From assembly GCF_014764445.1 (NCBI RefSeq), contig NZ_CP061721.1, forward strand, positions 2,914,001-2,978,000: 64,000 bases of DNA, in the 5' to 3' direction. The stretch comes from Pseudarthrobacter sp. BIM B-2242. GTDB lineage: Bacteria; Actinomycetota; Actinomycetes; Actinomycetales; Micrococcaceae. This document shows positions 55,688 through 64,000 of the stretch, one piece after another. The notes under the pieces were generated by a model. It was not told the origin of the DNA. It made no database searches and saw only the letters and a program-made list of their open reading frames with translations. The position numbers and the translations under genes were made by a program. Numbering within the stretch: the stretch's first letter is position 1; the number at the start of each line of letters is the position of its first letter.

Positions 55688-57942
55688 TTGGCTGGCTCCT
55701 TCGGCGCCCTGACCTTCTTTGTTTTCCTGGGCTCCGGCACCGTGGGTGTGCTCAGGGCAGCGGTTTCGGCGGTAGCCGTCTGGGACAGTGCAGCAAGCGA
55801 GGCCGCAACAGAGTGGTCCGGCTCGGTCTCCTCCACGGTGTGGGCGCGGAGTACCACCAGGGACTTTGCGGCGACAGGCAGGGCCTCACCGGCCTTGACC
55901 GGTGCAGTGTCCGCGTTGTGACCGGCAGTGTCGATGATGATGTCCCAGGCCGGGGCATACTCATCGGAGGGCAGGGTGAACGGCACGGTGTCGTCGTGGG
56001 CGTTGAAGTACAGGACGAAGTTCACGTCCGTGATCCTGCGGCCGCGGTCGTCCTTGCCCTGGATGCCGTCGCCGTTGAGGAACACACCAACGGAGCGGCC
56101 AAAGCCGCTGTCCCAGGCCTCGGGCTCCATGGTGTCGCCTGAGGGGTCCAGCCATACGATGTCCGGCAGCCGCTCGCCTTCGCCTCGCAGCACGGGCCGG
56201 CCGTCGAAGAACCGGCTCCGGCGGAAGGTGGGGTGCTTGGCGCGGAGCGCGTTGACTGCGGCCGTGAATTCGATGAGGGGCTGGTCGATGTTCTCCCAGT
56301 TGATCCAGGTCAGTTCCGAATCCTGGCAGTAGCCGTTGTTGTTGCCCTGCTGGGTGCGGCCCAGTTCGTCGCCGTGCAGCAGCATGGGAACACCCTGGGA
56401 GAGCAGCAGCGAGGCGATGAAGTTCCGCTGCTGGCGGGCGCGCAGCCCCAGGACGGCGGGATCGTCGGTGGGACCTTCGGCACCGCAGTTCCAGGACCGG
56501 TTGTGCGATTCGCCGTCGTTGTTGTCCTCGCCGTTGGCATCGTTGTGCTTCTCGTTGTAGGAGACCAAGTCTGCGAGCGTGAAGCCGTCATGGGCGGTGA
56601 CAAAGTTGATGGACGCCACCGGACGGCGGCCCGAGTGTTCGTACAGGTCAGCGGACCCGGTGATGCGGGAGGCGAATTCTCCCAGCGTGGCCGGCTCGCC
56701 GCGCCAGAAGTCGCGGACGGTGTCGCGGTACTTGCCGTTCCACTCGGTCCACTGCGGCGGGAAGTTGCCCACCTGGTAGCCGCCGGGGCCCACGTCCCAA
56801 GGCTCGGCGATGAGCTTGACCTGGGAGACCACCGGGTCCTGCTGGATGAGTTCGAAGAAGGTGGAGAGCTTGTCCACGTCGTAAAACTCGCGGGCAAGGG
56901 TGGAGGCGAGGTCGAAGCGGAAGCCGTCCACGTGCATCTCGGTGACCCAGTAGCGCAGGGAGTCCATGAGCAGCTGCAGGGAGTGGGGCTGGCGGACGTT
57001 GAGCGAGTTGCCCGTGCCTGTGTAGTCCATGTAGTGCTTCTCGTCGCCCTCCATGAGGCGGTAGTAGGACTGGTTGTCGATGCCCTTGAAGGACAGCGTG
57101 GGGCCCAGGTGGTTGCCTTCCGCGGTGTGGTTGTACACCACGTCCAGGATCACTTCAATGCCGGCCTGGTGCAGCGAGCGGACCATGGCCTTGAAGTCCT
57201 GGACCTGCTGGCCGCTGTCGCCGTTGGAGCTGTAGGTGTTCTGCGGGGCAAAGAATCCGATGGTGTTGTAGCCCCAGTAGTTGTTCAGGCCCTTGTCCTG
57301 CAGTGTCCCGTCATTGACGAACTGGTGCACCGGCATCAGTTCGATGGCGGTGACGCCCAGCTTCTGCAGGTGCGAGATGACCGACGGGTGCGCCACGCCG
57401 GCGTAGGTGCCGCGCTGCTCCTCGGGGATCTCGGGGTGAAGCTGCGTCAGGCCCTTGACGTGGGCCTCGTAGATGACCGACTTGTGGTACGGGACGCGCA
57501 GGTTCTGGTCACCCTCCCAGTCGAAGAAGGGGTTGATGACAACGCCCATCATCATGTGCGGAGCGGAGTCGTCGTTGTTGATGGTGTCCGGCGCTTCGCC
57601 CAGGTTGTAGGTGAACAGCGCGGGATCCCAGTCGATCTGCCCGTGCACGGCTTTGGCGTACGGGTCCAGCAGCAGCTTGTTCGGGTTGAACCGGTTGCCG
57701 GACTCGGGGTCGTAGGGCCCGTGGACGCGGTAGCCGTATTTTTGGCCCGGCTGGACCTGCGGGATGTAGCAGTGCCAGACGTAGCCATCCACTTCATCGA
57801 GGGTAAACCGCGTCTCCACGCCGTCGTCATCGAAGAGGCAGAGCTCAACCTTTTCGGCGCGTTCGCTGAACAGCGCGAAGTTAGTGCCAGTCCCGTTATA
57901 AGTGGCGCCAAGCGGGTAAGCCGATCCAGGCCAGATTTCCAT
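55684..57942 (-). CDS. glgX: Glycogen debranching protein GlgX
   Basis: GH13 isoamylase-type enzyme that removes short side chains from glycogen, giving linear dextrins for TreY. 752 residues. N-terminal CBM48 ([21 protein letters not shown]), [25 protein letters not shown] with the nucleophile Asp, [14 protein letters not shown], and [10 protein letters not shown] are visible. A Lys/Pro-rich tail closes the protein. ATG 57942 follows GAGGAG; an in-frame ATG at 57990 lacks such a site. First gene of the glgX-treY-treZ operon. Confidence 0.95.
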   Translation of the reverse strand: MEIWPGSAYPLGATYNGTGTNFALFSERAEKVELCLFDDDGVETRFTLDEVDGYVWHCYIPQVQPGQKYGYRVHGPYDPESGNRFNPNKLLLDPYAKAVHGQIDWDPALFTYNLGEAPDTINNDDSAPHMMMGVVINPFFDWEGDQNLRVPYHKSVIYEAHVKGLTQLHPEIPEEQRGTYAGVAHPSVISHLQKLGVTAIELMPVHQFVNDGTLQDKGLNNYWGYNTIGFFAPQNTYSSNGDSGQQVQDFKAMVRSLHQAGIEVILDVVYNHTAEGNHLGPTLSFKGIDNQSYYRLMEGDEKHYMDYTGTGNSLNVRQPHSLQLLMDSLRYWVTEMHVDGFRFDLASTLAREFYDVDKLSTFFELIQQDPVVSQVKLIAEPWDVGPGGYQVGNFPPQWTEWNGKYRDTVRDFWRGEPATLGEFASRITGSADLYEHSGRRPVASINFVTAHDGFTLADLVSYNEKHNDANGEDNNDGESHNRSWNCGAEGPTDDPAVLGLRARQQRNFIASLLLSQGVPMLLHGDELGRTQQGNNNGYCQDSELTWINWENIDQPLIEFTAAVNALRAKHPTFRRSRFFDGRPVLRGEGERLPDIVWLDPSGDTMEPEAWDSGFGRSVGVFLNGDGIQGKDDRGRRITDVNFVLYFNAHDDTVPFTLPSDEYAPAWDIIIDTAGHNADTAPVKAGEALPVAAKSLVVLRAHTVEETEPDHSVAASLAALSQTATAETAALSTPTVPEPRKTKKVRAPKEPAK

Positions 57943-58098
57943 GCGTGCTCCTCGTTGTTGTTCGACAGCAGGGGCCCACCAAAACATCACCGCACCCCTG
58001 CCAGCGCAGAACCTGTTCCTACGGTAGCGGGTGGGTGTGACTATTACGTTTCGAGCCCCCGTGTTTACTAAGCAGACTGACTTTACCCCAAACGTCTG

Positions 58099-59634
58099 CT
58101 ATCGCGCCCGCAACGTGCCGGTAAGCCCTGCCCAGACCGCCGGTACCGCGTCCGCAATCCGCCCGGCAGTGAGCGGTCCCCCGGCGGCAGCGGCCTTGCC
58201 TGCCAGGCCGTGGAGGCTGGCACCCAGCGCCGCGATCGCCGCCCAGCGCTCGTCCGGGTCGATGCCTGCGTCACGGAAGCGCCCGACGTCGGGCCCCATC
58301 TGGGCGAGCAGCCCACCGATGATGCCCGCCAGGACGTCGCCGCTCCCGGCGGTGGCGAGCCACGGAGTGCCGTCGGCCTGGCTGTAGAAGTCCTGGAACG
58401 GCGACGCGACCAGGGTGGTGGCGCCCTTGAGCAGCACGGTGGCCTCGGTCAGGGCGGCGGCATGCCGGACGGCGCCCAGGGTGTTGGCCTCCACCGCGGA
58501 CCGCTCGTAGTCAGCGCCGAGCCGATCCAGGAGCGCCGCCAACTCGCCGGCGTGCGGGGTCAGGACCACCTGCGGGCCCAGGACGTCGGGCAGGGCGGGC
58601 AGCGCACCGGCGTCGGCGATCACGGGCAGCCCGGACTCCACGGCGTCATAGGCCCGCCGGAGCTGGTCGGTATCGCCGGGACCCATGCCGGATCCCACCA
58701 GCCATGCCTGCACGCGCGTGTCCGCCACCGAACCGGTGCTGCAGACCACTTCGGGGCAGGACTGCCGCACCAGGTCGGCGACTGCGGGCGGGCCGAGGTA
58801 GCGGACCATGCCCGCCCCTGCAGCCAGTGCGCCGCGGCAGGCAAGCACGGCCGCGCCGGGGTAATCGGCAGACCCGGCGACGACGCCCAGGACCCCGCGG
58901 GAGTATTTGTGTGAGCGCCGCCCGGGCCGCGGCAGCAGTTGCCCAAGGTCGTCCGGTTCGAGCCGGCGCAGCGATGGCCAGGGCAAGTGTTCCTCGATGC
59001 CGATGGGCACCACCTGGACGCGGCCGGCGTGGTCGGCGCCGGGGTCCGCCAGGAGGCCCACCTTGGCCGCCCCGAACGTCACTGTCAGGTCCGCGGACAG
59101 CACGGGAGCATGGGCTTCGCCGGTGTCGGCATCCACGCCGCTGGGTATGTCGCAGGCCACCACAAGCCCGGACGTACCGGGGTCAAGGCCGGCAACCAAG
59201 GCGGCCGCTGCACCCCGCAGCCCGCCCTGCGCGCCCGTCCCCAGCACAGCATCAATAACGACGTCGGCGCCCGCCACGTGCGCGGCGAGCTCACCGGCGT
59301 TCACGTCAGTGAGCACATGGACCCGCCCGCCCGCGCGTTCAAAAGCGGCCAGCGCCTCGGGGTGGGCCGCGCCTGCGGTGAGTACCGCCGTCGTGCGCAT
59401 TCCCCTGGCGGCCAGGAAGGACGCGGCGAAGAGTCCGTCTCCGCCGTTGTTGCCCTTGCCGGCGAGGACGGCCACGCTGGCGCCGTACAGGCGCCGGCCG
59501 CGGGACCGCAGCTCGTGCACGATTGCGTTGGCGAGGCCGTAGGAGGCGCGCTGCATCAGGACAGCCCCCATGCCGGCGGCCAGGAGCGGCTGTTCGGCCG
59601 CCCTGATCTGTGTTCCGGTGTAGGCGCTGATCAC
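58099..59634 (-). CDS. nnr: Bifunctional NAD(P)H-hydrate epimerase/ADP-dependent dehydratase
   Basis: Repairs hydrated NAD(P)H. 511 residues: YjeF-type epimerase domain (1 to about 205; GKGNNGGDGLFAA, then CDIPSGVDADTG) followed by a ribokinase-like dehydratase domain (about 215-505) with VLTPHAGELAALL and TAGSGDVLAGIIGGLLAQ, the ADP/anion-hole loop. ATG 59634 follows AAGGGACC. It lies 38 bp downstream of acpS on the same strand. Confidence 0.94.
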   Translation of the reverse strand: MISAYTGTQIRAAEQPLLAAGMGAVLMQRASYGLANAIVHELRSRGRRLYGASVAVLAGKGNNGGDGLFAASFLAARGMRTTAVLTAGAAHPEALAAFERAGGRVHVLTDVNAGELAAHVAGADVVIDAVLGTGAQGGLRGAAAALVAGLDPGTSGLVVACDIPSGVDADTGEAHAPVLSADLTVTFGAAKVGLLADPGADHAGRVQVVPIGIEEHLPWPSLRRLEPDDLGQLLPRPGRRSHKYSRGVLGVVAGSADYPGAAVLACRGALAAGAGMVRYLGPPAVADLVRQSCPEVVCSTGSVADTRVQAWLVGSGMGPGDTDQLRRAYDAVESGLPVIADAGALPALPDVLGPQVVLTPHAGELAALLDRLGADYERSAVEANTLGAVRHAAALTEATVLLKGATTLVASPFQDFYSQADGTPWLATAGSGDVLAGIIGGLLAQMGPDVGRFRDAGIDPDERWAAIAALGASLHGLAGKAAAAGGPLTAGRIADAVPAVWAGLTGTLRAR

Positions 59635-59672
59635 GGTGTCAGGTCCCTTCGCGGCTCGGCCGAGGGGCTCTC

Positions 59673-60020
59673 TTAGCCTTCGGCGATGACCGTGGCGGTG
59701 GCGATCCCGCCGTCGTGGCTGATGGACACATGCCAGCGCTTGACGCCCTTGGAGTCAGCCACGGCCAGGACCGTGCCCTTCACCTGGATGGTGGGGCCGT
59801 GCTGGTCCAGGCCGATCCAGCAGTCCTGCCAGTTCATGCCGGCCGGTGCACCCAGGACCTTGGCCACGGCTTCCTTGGCCGCGAACCGGGCAGCCAGGGA
59901 CCGGGTGTTCAGCTCGCGTTCCGCAGGGACGAACAGCCTGTCCCGAAGCCCAGGCGTCCGCTCAAGCTGGCGGCCGAACCGCTCAATGTCTACAACGTCT
60001 ACCCCAATGCCAACAATCAT
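59673..60020 (-). CDS. acpS: Holo-[acyl-carrier-protein] synthase
   Basis: Attaches 4-phosphopantetheine from CoA to ACP. 115 residues. The Mg-binding Asp lies in [12 protein letters not shown] and the Glu in [12 protein letters not shown], the two defining motifs. ATG 60020 has TAGAGT 6 nt before it, giving a leaderless start. CoaA, which starts CoA synthesis, is encoded 2 kb away. Probably cotranscribed with nnr. Confidence 0.95.
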   Translation of the reverse strand: MIVGIGVDVVDIERFGRQLERTPGLRDRLFVPAERELNTRSLAARFAAKEAVAKVLGAPAGMNWQDCWIGLDQHGPTIQVKGTVLAVADSKGVKRWHVSISHDGGIATATVIAEG

Positions 60021-60025
60021 GGCAC

Positions 60026-60041
60026 TACTCTACGGTGACGC
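60026..60041. repeat. 16-bp direct repeat, copy 1
   Basis: TACTCTACGGTGACGC, identical to 60131-60146, 105 bp away. This copy contains the acpS -10; the other is the 3' end of glmS. Confidence 0.85.
60027..60032 (-). promoter_or_regulatory. -10 element of acpS, leaderless
   Basis: TAGAGT on the minus strand, 6 nt before ATG 60020. Confidence 0.5.
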
Positions 60042-60064
60042 CGGACGGCGGCGGGCCATATGAC

Positions 60065-60095
60065 GGAAGCCCCGAGCCTGAGGCTCGGGGCTTCC
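60065..60095 (-). terminator. glmS terminator
   Basis: GGAAGCCCCGAGCC, loop TGA, and exact complement: 14 perfect pairs, 34 bp after the glmS stop and before the acpS promoter. Confidence 0.88.
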
Positions 60096-60129
60096 TATGT
60101 AGAACGAGCGTGGGCCGTTCAGCCCGCGA

Positions 60130-62022
60130 TTACTCTACGGTGACGCTCTTGGCGAGGTTGCGCGGCTGGTCCACGTCGTAGCCCTTGGCCGCGGCCAGTT
60201 CGGCGGCGAAGATCTGCAGCGGGACGGTGGTCAGGAGCGGCATCAGCAGCGTCGGGGTTTCGGGGACGTAGAAGACGTATTCGGCGTAGGCCTTCACGGC
60301 TTCGTCGCCTTCCTCGGCGATGACCAGGGTGCGGGCGCCCCGGGCGCGGACTTCCTGGATGTTGGAGACCACCTTGGCGTGCAGCGAGTCGCGGCCGCGC
60401 GGGGACGGGACAATCACGAATACCGGCTTGCCTTCCTCAACCAGCGCGATAGGGCCGTGCTTGAGCTCGCCTGCGGCGAAACCTTCGGCGTGGATGTACG
60501 CGATTTCCTTGAGCTTCAGCGCGCCTTCGAGGGCCACGGGGTAGCCCACGTGGCGGCCCAGGAACAGGACGGACTGCTCGTTGGCCATGCCTCGGGCCAG
60601 TTCGCGGAGCGGGCCTGCGTTGTCGAGGATGGTCTGGATCTTGTCCGGGATTTTGCCCAGGTCAGCCAGGACGTCCTTGATCTGCCCGGAGAAGATGTTG
60701 CCGCGCAGCTGGGCCAGGTACAGGCCCAGGAGGTAGGCGGCGGTGATCTGCGCCAGGAATGCCTTTGTGGAGGCCACCGCGATCTCCGGGCCTGCGTGCG
60801 TGTAGAGCACGGCGTCGGATTCACGGGGGATGGTGGACCCGTTGGTGTTGCAGATGGAGATGGCTTTGGCGCCCTGTTCGCGGGCGTACCGGACAGCCAT
60901 CAGGGTGTCCATTGTTTCGCCGGACTGGCTGATGGAGACCACCAGGGTGTTTTCGTCCAGGATCGGGTCGCGGTAACGGAATTCGTGCGCCAGTTCCACC
61001 TCGGTGGGAATCCGGCACCAGTTCTCGATGGCGTACTTTGCCACGGTCCCGGCATAGGCTGCGGTCCCGCAGGCCAGCACGATGATCTTGTTGACCTTCT
61101 TGAGCTCCTCCGGATCGATGCGCAGCTCGTCCAGGGTCAGGTTCCCGTTCAGGTCCGAGCGGCCCAGCAGCGTCTGGCGGACAGCGTCCGGCTGGTCGTG
61201 GATTTCCTTCTCCATGAAGGAGCTGAAGCCGCCCTTGGTGGCGGATTCGGGATCCCAGTCGACGTGGTATTCCTTGCCCTCGGCCGGGGCGCCGAAGAAG
61301 TCGGTGATCTCCACCGTGTCGGCGGTGATGGTGACAATCTGGTCCTGGCCCAGCTCCACGGCGCGGCGGGTGTAGTCAATGAACCCGGACACGTCCGAGC
61401 CCAGGAAGTTCTCGCCCTCGCCCAGGCCAACCACCAGCGGGGAGTTGCGGCGGGCTGCCACCACAACACCGGGCTGGTCAGCGTGCACGGCGAGGAGGGT
61501 GAACGCACCCTCCAGCTGCTGGCAGGCGAGCTGCATCGCGGTGGCCAGGCCGCCGTCGGCGGTGTTGCCGTTAAGTTTGGTGCGGAAGATATCGCCCAGC
61601 AGCACGGCCGCGACCTCGGTGTCCGTTTCGGACGCGAACTCGTAGCCCTTGGCCACCAGGTCCAGCTTGAGTTCGGCGAAGTTCTCGATGATGCCGTTGT
61701 GGATCAGAGCCAGCTTGCCGCCGTCGGCCAGGTGCGGGTGCGCGTTCTGGTCCGTGGGGCCGCCGTGCGTGGCCCAGCGGGTGTGGCCGATGCCGGTCAG
61801 CGTCTCCGGCAGCGGGTGCGCCTCCAGCTCGGCCCGCAGGTTGCTCAGCTTGCCTGACTTCTTCCGGGACTGGATGGATCCCTCGGAGACCACCGCTACC
61901 CCGGCGGAGTCGTAACCCCGGTACTCAAGGCGCCGCAGTCCCTCAAGGACCACATCCAATGCACTGTGACCGGCATTCCCACGGCCATCAGCATGACCCA
62001 CATATCCCACAATTCCGCACAT
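60130..62022 (-). CDS. glmS: Glutamine-fructose-6-phosphate aminotransferase (isomerising)
   Basis: Makes glucosamine-6-phosphate for peptidoglycan and UDP-GlcNAc, also a precursor of mycothiol. 630 residues. Catalytic Cys1 follows the initiator Met (MCGIVGYVG), with an N-terminal Ntn amidotransferase domain and two SIS domains ([35 protein letters not shown]). The end is [13 protein letters not shown], as required for the active site. ATG 62022 has TAAGCT 7 nt before it. I see no glmS ribozyme, and a leaderless start leaves no room for one. Confidence 0.97.
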   Translation of the reverse strand: MCGIVGYVGHADGRGNAGHSALDVVLEGLRRLEYRGYDSAGVAVVSEGSIQSRKKSGKLSNLRAELEAHPLPETLTGIGHTRWATHGGPTDQNAHPHLADGGKLALIHNGIIENFAELKLDLVAKGYEFASETDTEVAAVLLGDIFRTKLNGNTADGGLATAMQLACQQLEGAFTLLAVHADQPGVVVAARRNSPLVVGLGEGENFLGSDVSGFIDYTRRAVELGQDQIVTITADTVEITDFFGAPAEGKEYHVDWDPESATKGGFSSFMEKEIHDQPDAVRQTLLGRSDLNGNLTLDELRIDPEELKKVNKIIVLACGTAAYAGTVAKYAIENWCRIPTEVELAHEFRYRDPILDENTLVVSISQSGETMDTLMAVRYAREQGAKAISICNTNGSTIPRESDAVLYTHAGPEIAVASTKAFLAQITAAYLLGLYLAQLRGNIFSGQIKDVLADLGKIPDKIQTILDNAGPLRELARGMANEQSVLFLGRHVGYPVALEGALKLKEIAYIHAEGFAAGELKHGPIALVEEGKPVFVIVPSPRGRDSLHAKVVSNIQEVRARGARTLVIAEEGDEAVKAYAEYVFYVPETPTLLMPLLTTVPLQIFAAELAAAKGYDVDQPRNLAKSVTVE

Positions 62023-62029
62023 GCGCATC

Positions 62030-62035
62030 AGCTTA
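62030..62035 (-). promoter_or_regulatory. -10 element of glmS, leaderless
   Basis: TAAGCT on the minus strand, 7 nt before ATG 62022. Confidence 0.55.
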
Positions 62036-62097
62036 TCGGCAGCAGGGTTGAGATTTAAACTTGGGGCGCCGCATTTCGCTCTCAGCCGCGCGCGGGG

Positions 62098-62103
62098 CAG
62101 AAT
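62098..62103 (+). promoter_or_regulatory. -10-like element of coaA
   Basis: CAGAAT, 7 nt before GTG 62111. TATAGT at 62107 is a competing hexamer too close to that codon. Confidence 0.35.
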
Positions 62104-62110
62104 CTCTATA

Positions 62111-63076
62111 GTGACTTTGCAACGCAACGAAGCGAACGGCGAGGGTGTCTCCCCGTTCGTTGAGCTGGACCGTCAGACCTGGTCCCGGCTCGCCGCCCAG
62201 ATGGAGCAGCCCCTTAACGAAGAGGACATCGTCCGTCTGCGTGGCCTCGGCGATCCCCTGGACATGAAGGAGATCCGCGAGGTCTACCTTCCGCTGTCCC
62301 GGCTCCTGCACTTATATGTGGAGGCAGCGGGCCAGCTGCATTCGGCCACCACCACCTTCCTGGGTGAGAAGACCCAGCGAACGCCCTTTGTTATTGGCGT
62401 GGCCGGATCCGTGGCTGTGGGAAAATCCACAATTGCGCGTGTGCTCCGGGAGATGCTGCGGCGCTGGCCCGGCACACCGAACGTTGAGCTCATCACCACA
62501 GACGGCTTCCTCTATCCCCTCGCCGAGCTCAAGCGCCGGCAACTGCTGGAACGCAAAGGCTTCCCCGAGTCCTACGACCGCCGCGCGCTGCTGCGCTTTG
62601 TGAGCGAGGTCAAGGGCGGCGCGGAGGAGGTCCGTGCACCCTGGTACTCGCACGTTACGTACGACATCGTGCCCGAGAAGGAAGTGGTGGTCCGCCGCCC
62701 GGACGTCCTCATTGTGGAGGGCCTCAACGTCCTGGCTCCGGCGCGCCCGCGCCAGGACGGCCGGCAGGGCCTGGCGGTGAGCGACTTCTTCGACTTCTCC
62801 ATCTATGTGGACGCCAAGACGGCCTACATTGAGGAGTGGTACGTGGAGCGGTTCCGGCGGCTCCAGAGCACGGCGTTCGCGCAGCCGGAGTCCTACTTCC
62901 ACCGCTACGCATCGCTCTCCCCCACCGAGGCCGAAAGCACGGCCCGGGACATCTGGAAGCGCATCAACGAGCCGAACCTGGAGGAAAACGTCCTCCCCAC
63001 CCGCGGCCGCGCCCAGCTGGTGCTGACCAAGGACGCGGACCATTCCATCCGCCGCATGCTCCTGCGGAAGGTTTAA
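62111..63076 (+). CDS. coaA: Type I pantothenate kinase
   Basis: First step of CoA synthesis. 321 residues. Walker [18 protein letters not shown] lies at about 98-114, and the substrate region [15 protein letters not shown] and [14 protein letters not shown] are typical of bacterial CoaA. The end [11 protein letters not shown] is conserved. GTG 62111 is chosen on family N-terminus ([19 protein letters not shown]) and promoter spacing; ATG 62021 would overlap the divergent glmS start and precede the promoter. Confidence 0.94.
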   Translation: MTLQRNEANGEGVSPFVELDRQTWSRLAAQMEQPLNEEDIVRLRGLGDPLDMKEIREVYLPLSRLLHLYVEAAGQLHSATTTFLGEKTQRTPFVIGVAGSVAVGKSTIARVLREMLRRWPGTPNVELITTDGFLYPLAELKRRQLLERKGFPESYDRRALLRFVSEVKGGAEEVRAPWYSHVTYDIVPEKEVVVRRPDVLIVEGLNVLAPARPRQDGRQGLAVSDFFDFSIYVDAKTAYIEEWYVERFRRLQSTAFAQPESYFHRYASLSPTEAESTARDIWKRINEPNLEENVLPTRGRAQLVLTKDADHSIRRMLLRKV

Positions 63077-63081
63077 CCCAG

Positions 63082-63954
63082 GTGTGCCACAACTGTGTGG
63101 CCGGCTCGTCTTCCGGAGCCAGCCGCCGCTCCTTTGCCCGCTTCCTCGCCGCCGGGGCCGGACTGACTGTTTTGGCAGCGTGCACGCCTGAGGCACCCGT
63201 GGCCGAGGCGCCGTCGTCGTCCGCCCCCATTCCAACCATTACCTCCGAATACACCACCCCCTCTCCCGCCGCTGTGGAAAGTACGACGGCGGCAGCTGAG
63301 CCGCCTGCGCAGGTTCCCGTTCCGCCGTCGGCTGCTGCGTCATTGCCCGGGCAGTTCTCACTGACGGATCCGGCCAGCCCCTGGGTGGTGGTGAACAAGC
63401 ACCGTCCGCTCTCGCCGGCGGACTATGCGCCTGCGGACTTGGTCCAGCCCAGTGTGCAGCTGGCTGCCTCCGGCGAGGCGGCCCTCCTTAACAGCACCAC
63501 CGCGGCCGCCGCGGAGGCGATGTTCGCCGCGGCCGCACGGGAGGGCATGGTCATGGTGCTGGCGAGCGGCTACCGCTCGTACGGCACGCAGGTCGTGACG
63601 TACAACGGCTATGTTGCGGCGCGAGGGCAGGCGGATGCCGACACGGCCAGCGCCCGGCCCGGCTACTCGGAGCACCAGGCCGGATGGGCATTCGACATCG
63701 CCGACGGCGGCGGAGTGTGCGGTTTCCAGCCTTGCTTCGCAGACCAGCCGGCCGCCGTCTGGGCGAAGGCGAACGGGCACCGCTTCGGCTTTGTGGTGCG
63801 GTACCCGTGGATGTTCCACCCCGTCACCGGCTACTACTACGAGCCGTGGCATCTGCGCTACATCGGCGTTGAGGCAGCCACGGACATGGTTGGGCGCGGC
63901 ATCAACACCGTGGAGGAGTACTTCGGGGTGGAAGCGGCGCCGGGGTACCCCTAA
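63082..63954 (+). CDS. VanY/DacB-type D-alanyl-D-alanine carboxypeptidase, lipoprotein candidate
   Basis: About 290 residues. A Ser/Arg N-terminus (RRSFARFLAAGAGLTVLAAC) carries a twin-Arg-less export signal and lipobox ending LAAC. A Pro/Ala/Ser-rich linker follows (about 35-90), then a peptidase M15B domain. Zinc ligands sit in GYSEHQAGWAFDI (His, Asp) and EPWHLRY (His). It would trim D-Ala from peptidoglycan stems outside the cell. GTG 63082 has AAGG about 10 nt upstream; it lies 5 bp after coaA and is probably cotranscribed. Confidence 0.88.
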   Translation: MCHNCVAGSSSGASRRSFARFLAAGAGLTVLAACTPEAPVAEAPSSSAPIPTITSEYTTPSPAAVESTTAAAEPPAQVPVPPSAAASLPGQFSLTDPASPWVVVNKHRPLSPADYAPADLVQPSVQLAASGEAALLNSTTAAAAEAMFAAAAREGMVMVLASGYRSYGTQVVTYNGYVAARGQADADTASARPGYSEHQAGWAFDIADGGGVCGFQPCFADQPAAVWAKANGHRFGFVVRYPWMFHPVTGYYYEPWHLRYIGVEAATDMVGRGINTVEEYFGVEAAPGYP

Positions 63955-63985
63955 ACGAGATCGATGCCTGTTCGGTTCCCGACAC

Positions 63986-63990
63986 GGAGG
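63986..63990 (+). other. Possible ribosome-binding site at the window edge
   Basis: GGAGG followed by AAAAATTTAC and the end of the window. A plus-strand gene may start within a few bases beyond the edge. Confidence 0.3.
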
Positions 63991-64000
63991 AAAAATTTAC

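Noticed and set aside
60379..61857. Plus-strand open frame opposite glmS
   Set aside because: Shadow of a conserved gene; no ribosome-binding site.
61980..62110. glmS ribozyme upstream of glmS
   Set aside because: The divergent gap is about 90 bp and glmS appears leaderless; no ribozyme core is visible.

Overview
The window reads as chromosomal DNA of a high-GC actinobacterium of the Micrococcaceae, most likely Arthrobacter or Pseudarthrobacter. The grounds are base composition, mycothiol genes (mshA, ino1), the guaB3 paralogue, a groES-groEL1 operon with CIRCE boxes, the glgX-treY-treZ trehalose operon and very frequent leaderless promoters. The genus is inferred from general resemblance, not from a search. 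I see no rRNA, tRNA, transposase, integrase or CRISPR array. Coding density is high and no gene-free stretch exceeds about 220 bp.

Layout. 1-2 kb: 5-formyl-THF cyclo-ligase, a zinc-ribbon protein of the FmdB/Ruc type behind a CIRCE-like box, and a SAF-domain protein. 2-13 kb: a very large helicase/nuclease-like protein with eroded ATPase motifs, guaA, DUF3817, SURF1, a PTS EIIA protein, glpD and guaB3. 12.8-15.7 kb: a conserved hypothetical gene, then a WXG100-like secreted-effector candidate with two unknown partners. 15.9-22.7 kb: ABC exporter, guaB, OafB-type acyltransferase, DUF389 protein. 22.7-27.9 kb: flavin monooxygenase, LuxR/TPR regulator, ATP-dependent DNA ligase, RibD/DHFR-like protein. 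28-32.7 kb: groES-groEL1 with two CIRCE elements, a small membrane protein, a THUMP-like methyltransferase and a shikimate-dehydrogenase-like protein. 32.8-37.8 kb: NagZ-like GH3 lipoprotein, YbdK ligase, and a glycosyltransferase divergent from a TetR regulator. 37.9-43.2 kb: a tightly overlapped alr-tsaE-tsaB-rimI-tsaD operon and a PfkB kinase. 43.3-51.5 kb: GH4 enzyme, mshA, fhs, a repeat-flanked DUF2306/merR pair, ino1, aldo-keto reductase. 51.6-64 kb: treZ, treY, glgX, nnr, acpS, glmS, coaA and a VanY-type carboxypeptidase.

How the genes fit together. guaA, guaB and guaB3 concern GMP synthesis. Ino1 makes inositol phosphate, the acceptor for MshA in mycothiol synthesis. GlgX, TreY and TreZ convert glycogen to trehalose. 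TsaB, TsaD and TsaE make the t6A tRNA modification. GlmS, Alr, the GH3 enzyme and the VanY protein touch cell-wall synthesis and recycling. groES, groEL and probably the ruc-like gene form a small HrcA-type heat-shock set.

A recurring feature is a TANNNT or CANNNT -10 hexamer exactly 6-7 nt before a start codon, seen at 18 genes. It indicates leaderless mRNAs and was used to choose several starts. The most unusual regions are the 32-bp-period repeat arrays bounding 47796-49217, the WXG100-like operon, the eroded helicase motifs, the CIRCE-like box at 678-704 and a near-perfect 27-bp-armed palindrome at 32743-32808.
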